The position numbers and the translations under genes were made by a program. Shown one piece after another: positions 27,552 to 36,394 of a DNA stretch of 64,000 nt (positions are counted from its first letter, which is position 1; every line of letters starts with the position of its first letter). The stretch is taken from positions 1,716,501 to 1,780,500 of the forward strand of contig NZ_LR813084.1 of the NCBI RefSeq assembly GCF_903815225.1, in the 5' to 3' direction. The notes beneath the pieces are model-generated. The model was not told the origin of the DNA and did no database searches. It saw nothing but the letters and a program-made list of their open reading frames with translations. This DNA comes from Delftia tsuruhatensis. Lineage in GTDB: Bacteria; Pseudomonadota; Gammaproteobacteria; Burkholderiales; Burkholderiaceae_C.

Positions 27552-28325
27552 GTGACCGCCTTCCTCGAAATCGAGCGGCTCGACAAGACCTATGTGTCCG
27601 AGCGCCAACCCATCGTGGCGCTGCACCAGATCGACCTGGGCATTGCCGAGGGCGAGTTCGTCTGCATCGTCGGGCCCAGCGGCTGCGGCAAGAGCACGCT
27701 GATGCGCTGCATGGCCGGGCTGGAGCCCATCTCCGGCGGCCGCCTGGCGCTGCGTGGCCAGGACATCACGCGGCCGCCCGAGGACATGGGCGTGGTCTTC
27801 CAGCGCGACCTGCTGCTGGAGTGGCGCTGCATCCTGGACAACGTGCTCGTGGCGGCCGAATTCCATGGCCGCGACCGGCGCGCCTTCGAGCCGCGGGCGC
27901 GCGAGCTGCTGGGCCTGTTCGGCCTGTCGGCCTTCCTGGACCGCTACCCGCGCGAGCTGTCGGGCGGCATGCGCCAGCGCGTGTCCATCTGCCGTGCCCT
28001 GCTGCTGGATCCGCAGTTGCTGCTGATGGACGAGCCCTTTGGCGCGCTGGACCCGTTCACGCGCGACGAACTCAATGCCGAGCTGCAGCGCACCTGGCTG
28101 GCCACGGGCAAGACGGTGGTCTTCATCACGCACTCCATCTCCGAGGCCGTGTTCCTGGGCAGCCGCGTGGTGATGATGGCGCGCGGCCCGGGCCGCGTGG
28201 CCGACGTCGTGGACATCGACCTTGAGCGCCCGCGCGGCCTGCAGGTGCGCGAGACCCCGGCGTTTGCCGCCTATGTGGCCCGTATCCGTGAAACTTTCCG
28301 CGACCTGGGCGTCTGCAAGGGGTGA
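27552..28325 (+). CDS. ABC transporter ATP-binding protein (SsuB/TauB-like)
   Basis: The 257-residue ATPase has Walker A GPSGCGKST, the Q-loop VVFQRDLLLEW, the signature LSGGMRQRVSICRAL, Walker B LLLMDEPFGALD and the switch His in VFITHSISEA. These place it with the nitrate/sulfonate/taurine importers. The GTG at 27552 is the only start that gives the full N-terminal strand (FLEIERLDKTYVS) without a long unrelated extension. It is followed by the permease gene after four bases. Confidence 0.93.
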   Translation: MTAFLEIERLDKTYVSERQPIVALHQIDLGIAEGEFVCIVGPSGCGKSTLMRCMAGLEPISGGRLALRGQDITRPPEDMGVVFQRDLLLEWRCILDNVLVAAEFHGRDRRAFEPRARELLGLFGLSAFLDRYPRELSGGMRQRVSICRALLLDPQLLLMDEPFGALDPFTRDELNAELQRTWLATGKTVVFITHSISEAVFLGSRVVMMARGPGRVADVVDIDLERPRGLQVRETPAFAAYVARIRETFRDLGVCKG

Positions 28326-28329
28326 ATGC

Positions 28330-29118
28330 ATGAAACACATCTGGATCCATACCCGGCGCAGCTGGCAGGCCATCGCCACCCTGGCCGCGCTGCTGGTGTT
28401 CTGGGAGGCGGCCGTGCGCGGGCTGGGCATCCGCGAATTCCTGCTGCCTGCGCCATCGCGGATCGCTGCGCAGTTCGCCGCGCAGCCGGGCTACCTGCTG
28501 CTGCAAAGCCTGGACACCCTGCGCACCACCTTGCTCGGCTTCGCGCTGGCGCTGGTGCTGGGCGTGGCGGCGGCCATAGGCATCGTCTACTCGCGGCTGC
28601 TGGATCGCACGCTGTATTCGCTGCTGGTGGCGCTCAACGCCGTGCCCAAGGTGGCACTGGCGCCACTGTTCGTGATCTGGATGGGAACGGGCGCGGCGCC
28701 CAAGGTGGCGATCGCCATGCTCATCGCCATCTTCCCCATCCTCATCGACACGGTGCTGGGCCTGCGTTCCACCGACCCGGACATGCTGGACATGGCCCGT
28801 GTCAACCAGGCCTCACGCGCCAGCATGCTCTGGAAGATCCGCTTTCCCAACGCCTTGCCCAGCCTCTTCGCGGGCATGAAGGTCGGCGTGTCGTTCGCGC
28901 TGGTGGGCACCATCGTGGGCGAGTTCGTGGCGGGCGAGGCCGGGCTGGGCCATGTCATCCTCGTGGCCCAGGGCAGCTTCGACACCTCGACGGTCTTCGT
29001 CGCGCTGGCCCTGCTGTGCCTGCTGGGCGTGGCGCTGTTCAAGGCCATCGAGGCGGCCGAGGCCCGCTGCCTGCGCTGGCATGCCTCGCAGCGCGAGAAG
29101 CCTGCCCCGGCAAGCTAG
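28330..29118 (+). CDS. ABC transporter permease (SsuC/TauC-like)
   Basis: The 262-residue inner-membrane protein has five to six helices and the coupling motif GVSFALVGTIVGEFVAGEAGLG near residues 190-210, typical of permeases of the nitrate/sulfonate/taurine group. It completes the importer encoded with hyuAB. The first helix follows the basic N-terminus MKHIWIHTRRSWQ. Its TAG stop overlaps the TAG stop of the convergent esterase gene in the palindrome CTAG. Confidence 0.93.
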   Translation: MKHIWIHTRRSWQAIATLAALLVFWEAAVRGLGIREFLLPAPSRIAAQFAAQPGYLLLQSLDTLRTTLLGFALALVLGVAAAIGIVYSRLLDRTLYSLLVALNAVPKVALAPLFVIWMGTGAAPKVAIAMLIAIFPILIDTVLGLRSTDPDMLDMARVNQASRASMLWKIRFPNALPSLFAGMKVGVSFALVGTIVGEFVAGEAGLGHVILVAQGSFDTSTVFVALALLCLLGVALFKAIEAAEARCLRWHASQREKPAPAS

Positions 29119-30797
29119 CGGCTGCCCAGCAGCGCCTGCAGCCCGATGGCGATCTCCTCGCCCCAGGCGTAGTAGTCATGGCCGCCCGCGAATTCACGGT
29201 AGCTCACGCGGTAGCCCCTGGCCTGCAGCACATTGCGCAGATGGCGGTTGTTGTCCACCAGCCCGCCTTCGCCGCCCACGCCGCGCTCCAGCAGGCCTGC
29301 ACTGAGGTGCCAGCGCACGGCGCGGGCGGGCGCGGCGGCCACCTGGCGCATGAACCAGTCGCCCTCGGCCCAGCGGTTGCGCGGGCCTGCCGCCTCGGGG
29401 GTCCACCAGTACGAGCCTGACAGCGACAGCACGTTGCCGAACACGTCAGGGTGCGCAAAGCCCATCCAGCCCGCCGCCAGGCCGCCATAGCTGGAGCCGG
29501 CCACCACCACCTGCGCGGCGTCGCGCGCCAGCTGTGGGTGGCGTTCCCGTATCCAGGGCAGGAGTTCGTGGGCCAGCATGTCGCCGAATGCGTCGCCATT
29601 GGGCGGCAGCTCCCGGCCGCGATCGGCCTGCGTGGGGTTGGCGATCAGCAGGGTTGCCAACGGCGGGATGCGGCCCTGGGCAATCCACTGGTCCAGCCGC
29701 CGGTCGATCTGCACGCGCGACAGATAGGCTTCGCGGTCGAACAGCACCAGCAGCGGCAGGCTGCCGGGCGCGTGGGTGCCGGGTGGCAGGTACAGCGACA
29801 GACTGCGTTCGTCGCCCCGCGCATGGCTGGCAAAGCGCAGATGCTCGATCCGGCCCGCAAGGGGCCGTGTCGCATCGGGCTGGAGCGAGGCCTTGTGGCG
29901 CATGCCTTGCGCAGGGATCTCCAGCACCGAGCGGTGGGCGTGGAGTGCTGCCGGGCCGTCGGCCGCAAGGCCGGGCAGGCCCGCGTGCCAGCGGTGCGGG
30001 TTGAGGACATCGCGCTGGCTGGCCAGTTGCCGGGCCTTCATGCGCTGCGGGCGCCTGGGCGGACTGTCTGCGCCCGGCCATTGCGGCGTATCCACGACCA
30101 GTTGATAGGCCGCGCGCAGGCCGCGTGGCAGCGGCAGGCTCAGGTGCCAGATGTCGGTGCCGGCGAGCCGCTGAAGGGTGAAGCTGTCTTCGGAGCGCAT
30201 GGCCCATTCGATTTCGATGCGGTGGGCCGCGTCCACGTGGGGCTCGGGCGCACGCCACAGAAAGGTGGCCAGCACTTCGTCCGCCCCCGCAGGCGAGGCT
30301 TCCAGCAGCGGCGTGCCCGTGGCCTGCACTTGCTGCCAGAAGCGCTGCAGCAGTCCGGCCCTGCGCTCGGGCGCGGCCTGTGCCAGCTCGGCCTGCAGCT
30401 GGCGCAGTCGGGCGCTGAGCGGCCGCTCTGCCTCTGCCGTGGGGCTTGCATCGGCAAGGGCCGGCCCGCTGGCCAGCAACTGCCAGCGCGGCGCGGGCGC
30501 GGCATCGAAGAAGGGGTTGCGGGCCAGCAGCCGGTAGCGGCCCGTGGCGGGCGCGACCCAGGCCGGCTCCTGTATCCCGTTGTGCGTGGCGGGCCAGGCG
30601 CGCAGCAGGCGGCCGTCGGGGCCCAGCAGCTCGATTTCATGGGCATGTGTGCCGCCGTCCATGCGCCAGGACAGCAACTGGCCTGCCTCGGCATCGACCT
30701 GCACCGACCAGGCCTGTTGCTCCTGGGCCTGTGCCGCCACCATGCCGGCGAGCAGGGTGGCGGCCACGAGGCCGCGAATCATGCAAGAAATGCGCAT
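29115..30797 (-). CDS. exported Fes/IroD-type siderophore esterase
   Basis: The product of up to 560 residues starts with a signal peptide (RISCMIRGLVAATLLAGMVA, cleavage near AQAQ). A beta-rich N-terminal domain, a DUF3327/Fes N-terminal-like domain with TDIWHLSLPLPRG, and a C-terminal esterase-D fold follow. The nucleophile is Ser436 in AGSSYGGL, and a His in GGHDYYAW near the end can complete the triad. Fes-type enzymes cut the trilactone ring of catecholate siderophores to release iron. The signal peptide places this one in the periplasm, unlike cytoplasmic E. coli Fes. It lies two bases past the receptor gene, so one operon is likely, as in Bordetella bfeA-bfeB. Confidence 0.85.
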   Translation of the reverse strand: MRISCMIRGLVAATLLAGMVAAQAQEQQAWSVQVDAEAGQLLSWRMDGGTHAHEIELLGPDGRLLRAWPATHNGIQEPAWVAPATGRYRLLARNPFFDAAPAPRWQLLASGPALADASPTAEAERPLSARLRQLQAELAQAAPERRAGLLQRFWQQVQATGTPLLEASPAGADEVLATFLWRAPEPHVDAAHRIEIEWAMRSEDSFTLQRLAGTDIWHLSLPLPRGLRAAYQLVVDTPQWPGADSPPRRPQRMKARQLASQRDVLNPHRWHAGLPGLAADGPAALHAHRSVLEIPAQGMRHKASLQPDATRPLAGRIEHLRFASHARGDERSLSLYLPPGTHAPGSLPLLVLFDREAYLSRVQIDRRLDQWIAQGRIPPLATLLIANPTQADRGRELPPNGDAFGDMLAHELLPWIRERHPQLARDAAQVVVAGSSYGGLAAGWMGFAHPDVFGNVLSLSGSYWWTPEAAGPRNRWAEGDWFMRQVAAAPARAVRWHLSAGLLERGVGGEGGLVDNNRHLRNVLQARGYRVSYREFAGGHDYYAWGEEIAIGLQALLGSR

Positions 30798-30799
30798 GC

Positions 30800-32791
30800 T
30801 CAAAAGCGCGAGTGCAGCGAGACGTAGAAACGCCGGCCCAGTTCGCTGTAGTCGTTGCCTGCGCTGCGCTCGAACGTGCGGTCGCCGAGGTTGAGAACGC
30901 CCGTGCGCAGGCTGGAGTCCTTGCTGAATTGCCAGGCCGCGCTCAGATCCACGATGCCGTAGCCGCCCTTGCGCACCGTGCCCGCCGTGTTCAGCGGCTG
31001 CTCGCTTTGCAGGCGCCAGGCCGCGCCCAGGCTCCAGCGCCCGTTCACGCGCCAGTCGGCCGCGACGTGGACGTTGTGGCGCGAGCGGTTGATCAGCCGA
31101 GTGGCCTGGGCCTTGCTGGTGTTCTTCGCGTCGAGGTAGGTATAGGCTGTCTTGATGCCGAGGTCGGCCATGGCCTGCCATTTCCAGCTGGCTTCCACAC
31201 CGCGCGTGCGCGCACTGTTGATGTTCTGGTAGCTGAAGATGGGGCGCCCATCGGGCAGGAAGCCCACGAAGTTGTCGAACTGTGGCGCCAGCAGCGGGTC
31301 GCGCGTGCGGCTGTCGATGTCGATCATGTTGCGCAGCCGGGTATCGAACAGCATCAGGCTGGCGCTGTGGGCGCCTCTCGCATACTGCACGCCGATCTCC
31401 TTGCTCAGTGCGGTTTCCGGCTTGAGATCGCGGCTGCCGATGATGTAGCAGCCCGTGGTGGCACTGCCGCAGGACACCGATCCCCAGTTCGGACTGTTTT
31501 GCACCAGCGTGGGCGTGCGGAAGGCGCGCGAGACGCCGCCCTTGAGGGTCCAGGCATCGTTCAGATGGAATACGCCATAGGCGCGCGGGCTGTGGTGCCC
31601 GCCAAAGTTCTGGTGGTGGTCGAAGCGGTTGCCCAGGGTCAGCGCCAGGCGCTCGGTGATGCGGATTTCGTCCTCGATGAAGATGGCGTACTGGTTCACC
31701 GAGGTGGACGGTGCGGCCGCGCTGGCCTGTGCGCCCGGCCAGCCGCTGAGGTTGACGGGGTCCCACAGGCGCTCCTTGCGGGCATCGATCCCCATGGTCA
31801 GGAACTGGTTGCCGAAGGCCGCGAAGCTGAGCTTGCCGTTGAGCGAATAGGTGTTGGAGTGGTTGGGGTTGACCTGGGCATCCACCATGCCCTTGAGGTT
31901 GCGGATTTCGTCCGAGGCCAGCGTCAGCTCGGTGCTGGCCCGACCCCAGCTGCCCTTGTGGCGCAGCGAGAACGCGTCGCGCTCCATGGTGTAGCCGCCA
32001 TGGTCCTTGCTGCCGAGGTCGGCATCCAGCGTGACGGTCTGGCGCGCATCGGGTCGCCAGGACAACTGGCCGCCCGCGTGGCGGTTCAGGATGCGGCCGA
32101 ACAGCGGCGTGACCGGGTTGTTCAGCGGGTCCCGCGCATCGCTGGGCGCGCGGTGGTCGTAGTTGCCGTAGAGCTTGAGGCCCAGCCGCTCGTCGATCAG
32201 CGGGCCGCTCATGGAAAAGCCCAGCTTCTGGCTGTCGGCCAGGTCGCGGTCTGCGCTGAGAACGGCCTCGGTGGTGACCGATCCCTTCCAGGCCTTTCCG
32301 ACGGGCCTGGTGATGATGTTGACCACGCCGCCGATGGCATCGGCGCCGTACAGCGAGGACATGGGGCCGCGCACCACCTCCACGCGCTCGATGTCGTCCA
32401 GCGGCACCCAGCCCGAGTCGTAGCCCGCGCCGCCACGGAACATGGAGGTGCTGGCGTTGACGCGCTTGCCGTCGATCAGCATCAGCGTGTAGGCCGCGTC
32501 AAACCCCCGGATCTGGATGGTCGGCGTGCCGTTGCCCGTGCGGTTGAGCGTCACGCCCTCGATGCCCGTGAGCAGTTCGGACAGTTCATGGGCCGGGCGC
32601 GTGCGCAAATCATCGGCCGTGAGCACCGAGATGCTGGCCGGCGCATCCTGGATCTCCTGCGCGTTGCCGCTGGCCGTGACCACGATGGTGGGCAGGGGCG
32701 GCTCCTGCTGTCCGGCCTGGGCCATGGCGGCGACCGCCGACAGGCAGGCCAGCGAAAGAGGGCGCAGGGCAAGGCGCAAGACGGGTTTCAT
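30800..32791 (-). CDS. TonB-dependent ferric catecholate siderophore receptor (FepA/BfeA-like)
   Basis: The 663-residue outer-membrane receptor has a signal peptide, a TonB box region (LPTIVVTAS), a plug with EVVRGPMSSLYGADAIGGVVNIITR (residues about 135-160) and a 22-strand barrel ending in Phe (YVSLHSRF). The plug and the length fit the FepA/PfeA/IrgA/BfeA group for enterobactin-type siderophores. The gene is followed by a siderophore esterase and is divergent from an AraC regulator, matching the Bordetella bfe locus. A Fur-box-like site lies upstream. Confidence 0.92.
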   Translation of the reverse strand: MKPVLRLALRPLSLACLSAVAAMAQAGQQEPPLPTIVVTASGNAQEIQDAPASISVLTADDLRTRPAHELSELLTGIEGVTLNRTGNGTPTIQIRGFDAAYTLMLIDGKRVNASTSMFRGGAGYDSGWVPLDDIERVEVVRGPMSSLYGADAIGGVVNIITRPVGKAWKGSVTTEAVLSADRDLADSQKLGFSMSGPLIDERLGLKLYGNYDHRAPSDARDPLNNPVTPLFGRILNRHAGGQLSWRPDARQTVTLDADLGSKDHGGYTMERDAFSLRHKGSWGRASTELTLASDEIRNLKGMVDAQVNPNHSNTYSLNGKLSFAAFGNQFLTMGIDARKERLWDPVNLSGWPGAQASAAAPSTSVNQYAIFIEDEIRITERLALTLGNRFDHHQNFGGHHSPRAYGVFHLNDAWTLKGGVSRAFRTPTLVQNSPNWGSVSCGSATTGCYIIGSRDLKPETALSKEIGVQYARGAHSASLMLFDTRLRNMIDIDSRTRDPLLAPQFDNFVGFLPDGRPIFSYQNINSARTRGVEASWKWQAMADLGIKTAYTYLDAKNTSKAQATRLINRSRHNVHVAADWRVNGRWSLGAAWRLQSEQPLNTAGTVRKGGYGIVDLSAAWQFSKDSSLRTGVLNLGDRTFERSAGNDYSELGRRFYVSLHSRF

Positions 32792-32826
32792 GATGGAAGG
32801 ATCTCCCCGGGAGTTATGTGTTCAAA

Positions 32827-32841
32827 TGAGAATCAATTTTA
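32827..32841. promoter_or_regulatory. Fur-box-like site between siderophore receptor and AraC regulator
   Basis: TGAGAATCAATTTTA fits the 7-1-7 Fur model (TGATAAT-N-ATTATCA) well in its left half and weakly in its right half. It lies in a short AT-rich stretch between the divergent genes and would place both under iron repression. Confidence 0.6.
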
Positions 32842-32872
32842 TTTATTGCTTGTTTTTTCCTGGCTTGCGTCC

Positions 32873-33901
32873 ATGGGCACCCTCTCTGTTTTTGCCTCCG
32901 GCAGCTCTGCTTTTTCCTCAGAAGAGGGCGGCCTCATCCATGTGCCCGATATCGAGCGCTCGCTGGATCCTCTGGGCCGGGAATACATCGTGGGCGACCG
33001 TGGCGTGACCGCGACCACCGACGTGCTGCGCGGGCGCATGCAGGTGCTGGAACCGCAGCCGGGCATGCTGCTGTACCGCACCGAAGTCCAGGACCTGTGC
33101 AGCATGCGCACCTCCAACCTGCTGTATCCGGGCGTCAAGATCGTCATCGTGCTGGCCGGGGAGACCGAACTGTCCTATGGAGAGCGGCGCTTTCATCTGC
33201 GGGCGCAAGAGGGTGCGTGCCGTGGCGCCATGCTGGCGCTGGCGCGTACCGACCGCTTCATGCGCCAGTGGCGTGCGGGCCGCAGCGAGCGCAAGCTGGT
33301 GCTGACGCTGTCGCCCGAATGGCTGACCCGCATGGGCGTGCTGCAGGGGGCGATGGCGCAGTTCGCCGCCCGGCACCTGGCCGTGGCGCCCTGGCAGCCC
33401 TCGCCCAAGGCGCTGGCACTGGCCGAGCAACTGCATCGCGGCTGCTCGCTGCCGCCTTCGGCACAGTTGCTGTGGTGTCAGAGCCGCTTCATGGAGATCC
33501 TGTCCGAGGCCATCCAGGCCGTGGAAGCGGGGGCGCCAGCGGCGGACAGGCGCCTGCCCGTGCCCGGCGTGCGCCAACTGGCCCGGCTGGTGGCGCTGCG
33601 CGATTGGCTGGCCACCGCAGCCGCCGATGGCATGGACCTGGCCGCCATCGCCCGCCACGCGGGCATGAGCCAGGCCCACTTGCAGCGGCATTTCCCCTCC
33701 GTGGCCGATGGGCAGAGCCTGGGCCGCTTCGTGCGTGCCCGGCGCCTGGAGCGCGCCCGCCTGGCGCTGGAGCAGGGGCGTGCCAGCGTGGCCCAGGCCG
33801 CGCAGATCGCGGGCTATCGCAGCACCACGCATTTCGCTGCGGCATTCCGGGCGCAGTTCGGCATGGTGCCTTCTTTTGCCAAGCCGGGGCTGACCGTTTG
33901 A
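32873..33901 (+). CDS. AraC-family regulator of siderophore uptake (PchR/BfeR-like)
   Basis: The product of about 342 residues has a C-terminal AraC double helix-turn-helix (LAAIARHAGMSQAHLQRHFP, then VAQAAQIAGYRSTTHFAAAF). The N-terminal part has the PchR-type pattern of siderophore-sensing AraC proteins (LEPQPGMLLYRTEVQDL, then LTLSPEWLTRMG). Such proteins bind the ferric siderophore and activate the receptor gene beside them. The start is uncertain. ATG 32873 lacks a clear ribosome site. An ATG at 32816 has GGGAG in front but would put the Fur box in the coding region and add a hydrophobic N-terminus. Confidence 0.88.
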   Translation: MGTLSVFASGSSAFSSEEGGLIHVPDIERSLDPLGREYIVGDRGVTATTDVLRGRMQVLEPQPGMLLYRTEVQDLCSMRTSNLLYPGVKIVIVLAGETELSYGERRFHLRAQEGACRGAMLALARTDRFMRQWRAGRSERKLVLTLSPEWLTRMGVLQGAMAQFAARHLAVAPWQPSPKALALAEQLHRGCSLPPSAQLLWCQSRFMEILSEAIQAVEAGAPAADRRLPVPGVRQLARLVALRDWLATAAADGMDLAAIARHAGMSQAHLQRHFPSVADGQSLGRFVRARRLERARLALEQGRASVAQAAQIAGYRSTTHFAAAFRAQFGMVPSFAKPGLTV

Positions 33902-33955
33902 ACCGGACGGGGGCATGCGCCTTGCCGGGGTTTGCAGGGCTTGTGATTGGGTTAA

Positions 33956-33976
33956 TGAGAAGCATTCGCATATAAT
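33956..33976 (+). promoter_or_regulatory. Fur-box-like site and -10 box of the heme operon
   Basis: TGAGAAGCATTCGCA (33956-33970) matches the 7-1-7 Fur model at about 11 of 14 positions and directly adjoins a perfect TATAAT (33971-33976). TTGGGT at 33947-33952 lies 18 bases upstream of that -10 box. A bound Fur would cover the promoter, so the heme operon is likely iron-repressed. Confidence 0.7.
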
Positions 33977-34081
33977 TCACGTATCCAGCCAGCACCGCCA
34001 GTGCCGCAGGCAGGCCCCGTGCCCGCCGCCGCCATCGCAAGCCAGCCCTCGGAATTCGCATTCGACACAGAGGGATTCGAC

Positions 34082-36331
34082 ATGGCTTCTGGCACCACAT
34101 CCACCCGACCCGGCACGCCCATGGCGTTGCGCCCACTGGCCCTGGCCTGTCTCCTGCTGTGCGCAGGAGCCGCCATGGCGCAGGACGCAGCAACGCCCGA
34201 TCCCCTGCTGCTGGCCCAGGCCTCGGGGGCGGGGCTGCGCGCACCCGTGCTCAAGGATGTGGTGATCAGCGCCAGCCGGGAGGAACAGGATCCCGACAGC
34301 CTGCCCATGAGCATCGACGTGATCGATGCCCATCGCATGGAGAGCGAGCAGGCCAGCGACATCCGCGAGATGGTCAACCTGCTGCCCAATGTCGATGTGC
34401 CGCGCAGCCCGGCGCGCTTCTCCATGGCGGGCTCGTCCACGGGGCGTGACCAGAACGGTGGCTTCAACATCCGGGGCCTCGAAGGCAACCGCGTGCTCAT
34501 GCTGGTGGACGGCGTGCGTCTGCCGCGCAGCTACAGCTTCAGCGCAAACAGCTTCGGCCGCGACTACCTGGACCTGGGCCTGGTGCAGCGCGTGGAAATC
34601 CTGCGCGGCTCCACGCCCGCGCTGTACGGCTCGGACGGCATGGGCGGCCTGGTCAATTTCGTGACCGTGCAGCCCGATGACCTGCTGGGCAAGGACAAGG
34701 CCTTCGGCGGGCGCATCGCCACCAGCTATGACGGCTCGGACAACGGCCGCAAGATCGGCGCCACGCTGGCCGGCCGCGCCGGTCCCGAGTGGAGCTGGTT
34801 GCTGTCCGCCGGCCTGGGCCGCTCCAGCGCGCTGGAGAACATGGGCACCAACAACGTGCCGGGGGCCGCGCGCACCACGCCCAACCCGGAAAAGGACCGC
34901 AGCAGTTCGCTGATGGGTCGCCTGGTCTTCACGCCCAGTGCCGCGCAAAAGCATGTGTTCACGCTGGAGAACGTGGACAAGCGTGCCGACTACCAGCTGC
35001 TGTCGGCCCGCACCAGCACGGTGGCCAATTCCGACGCACGCACGAGCATGAAGCGCTGGCGTGCCAGCTGGCAGGGCCAGTGGCAGCAGTTGGGCATGGC
35101 GCTGGCCGACGAGCTGCAGCTCATGGCCAGCTACCAGAAGTCCGATGCCCGCGAATTCGCCGACGAGACCCGCATCGGCCTGCCTTACCGTGCACGCGAC
35201 GTGACCTATGACGAAGGCGCCATGCAGCTGCATGCCCAGGCCAGCCGCCTGCTGCGCTGGAGTCCTTCCGCCAGCGGGAAATTCACCTATGGGGTGGACT
35301 TCATGCGCAACAAGGTCGTCAACGAGCAGAACGGTGTCACTCCGCCGGTCGGTGAAAGCTTTCCGCTCAAGCGATTCCCCGACACCACCGAAACCGCAAC
35401 GGCCCTGTTCGCCCAGGCCGAACTGCACAACGGCCCCTGGAGCGTGACGCCCGGCCTGCGTGCCGAGCACTACAGCATCAAGCCCAGGCAGACGGGCTTT
35501 GTGCCGCCGGTGGCCAGCAACTCCGACTCGGCCGTCACGCCCAAGCTGGGCGTGATGCTGCAGGCCAGCCCCGCCTGGTCGGTCTATGGCAACGTGGCGG
35601 CGGGATTCCGGGCGCCCAATGCCGGCCAGATCAATGCCTTCTTCGAGAACCCGGTCGCTTTCTACAAGAGCATTCCCAACCCCAATTTGCGGCCCGAGAA
35701 AAGCCGGAGCTTCGAGTTGGGCCTGAAGGGGCGCATGGACCGGCTGCGCGTCGACGCCGCGGTGTTCACGGGCCGCTACAAGGACTTCATCGTCGATCAG
35801 CAGCAGGTGGCCGGCCAGTTCGGCAATCCCTCCAATCCCGCCGTCTTCCAGTCCGTCAACGTGGGCCGTGCCCGCATCAGCGGCTTCGAACTCAAGGCCG
35901 ACTACGACTGGGGGCGCTGGGCCGGCGGCAACTGGCAGACGCGGCTGGCCTATGGCCATACCGACGGCAAGGACACGCAGGCCGACAAGCCGCTGGACAG
36001 CATCTCCCCGCAGCAACTGGTGCTGGGCGTGCGCTACGAGCATTCGGCCGTGGGCGTGCAGCTCAATGTCTCGCGCTGGAGCGGCAAGAAGGCCGGCGAC
36101 GTCTCCAATGGCAGCGCCGCCTGGCTCAGTCCCTCGGCCACCGTGGCCGACCTGAGTGCCCAGTGGCGCATCCGTCCCGACCTGCGCCTGAACGCGGGCA
36201 TCTACAACCTGACCGACAGGAAGTACTGGCGCTGGGCCGACGTGCGCGGCCTGGCGGCCGGCACGGCCATCGCCGATGCCTACAGCCAGCCGGGTCGCCA
36301 TGTGCGCGTCTCGCTGGTCAAGGATTTCTGA
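34082..36331 (+). CDS. hmuR: TonB-dependent heme/hemoglobin receptor (HmuR/BhuR-like)
   Basis: The 749-residue outer-membrane receptor has a signal peptide (LRPLALACLLLCAGAAMAQD), a plug with VEILRGSTPALYGSDGMGGL, and the barrel motifs of heme receptors. These are FRAPNAGQINAFF and NPNLRPEKS, the FRAP and NPNL boxes of the heme group, with Phe at the end. The ATG at 34082 is chosen because GAGG lies at the right distance and the signal peptide then starts normally. It opens an operon with heme-use and ABC-import genes, supporting heme as ligand. The bound His pair cannot be fixed by eye. Confidence 0.9.
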   Translation: MASGTTSTRPGTPMALRPLALACLLLCAGAAMAQDAATPDPLLLAQASGAGLRAPVLKDVVISASREEQDPDSLPMSIDVIDAHRMESEQASDIREMVNLLPNVDVPRSPARFSMAGSSTGRDQNGGFNIRGLEGNRVLMLVDGVRLPRSYSFSANSFGRDYLDLGLVQRVEILRGSTPALYGSDGMGGLVNFVTVQPDDLLGKDKAFGGRIATSYDGSDNGRKIGATLAGRAGPEWSWLLSAGLGRSSALENMGTNNVPGAARTTPNPEKDRSSSLMGRLVFTPSAAQKHVFTLENVDKRADYQLLSARTSTVANSDARTSMKRWRASWQGQWQQLGMALADELQLMASYQKSDAREFADETRIGLPYRARDVTYDEGAMQLHAQASRLLRWSPSASGKFTYGVDFMRNKVVNEQNGVTPPVGESFPLKRFPDTTETATALFAQAELHNGPWSVTPGLRAEHYSIKPRQTGFVPPVASNSDSAVTPKLGVMLQASPAWSVYGNVAAGFRAPNAGQINAFFENPVAFYKSIPNPNLRPEKSRSFELGLKGRMDRLRVDAAVFTGRYKDFIVDQQQVAGQFGNPSNPAVFQSVNVGRARISGFELKADYDWGRWAGGNWQTRLAYGHTDGKDTQADKPLDSISPQQLVLGVRYEHSAVGVQLNVSRWSGKKAGDVSNGSAAWLSPSATVADLSAQWRIRPDLRLNAGIYNLTDRKYWRWADVRGLAAGTAIADAYSQPGRHVRVSLVKDF

Positions 36332-36394
36332 AGCGTGGCGCCGTCTGGCGCCGCGCATGTACAGCGTGCAAGCATGCAATGCAAGGAGAACCGA

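Noticed and set aside
24632..27586. 984-codon minus-strand open frame opposite hyuB and the binding-protein gene
   Set aside because: It mirrors the third-position GC bias of the real genes, and the composition is not protein-like.
30798..31766. N-terminal extension of the esterase frame into the receptor gene
   Set aside because: It overlaps the 3' part of the receptor in another frame; the signal peptide at 30797 marks the true start.
30446..32815. Long upstream extension of the AraC-regulator frame
   Set aside because: It runs antisense to the esterase and receptor genes; only the part after about 32816 or 32873 has AraC features.
36335..36394. HemP-like start upstream of the 113-residue gene
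   Set aside because: The in-frame extension has no ribosome site and no HemP pattern.
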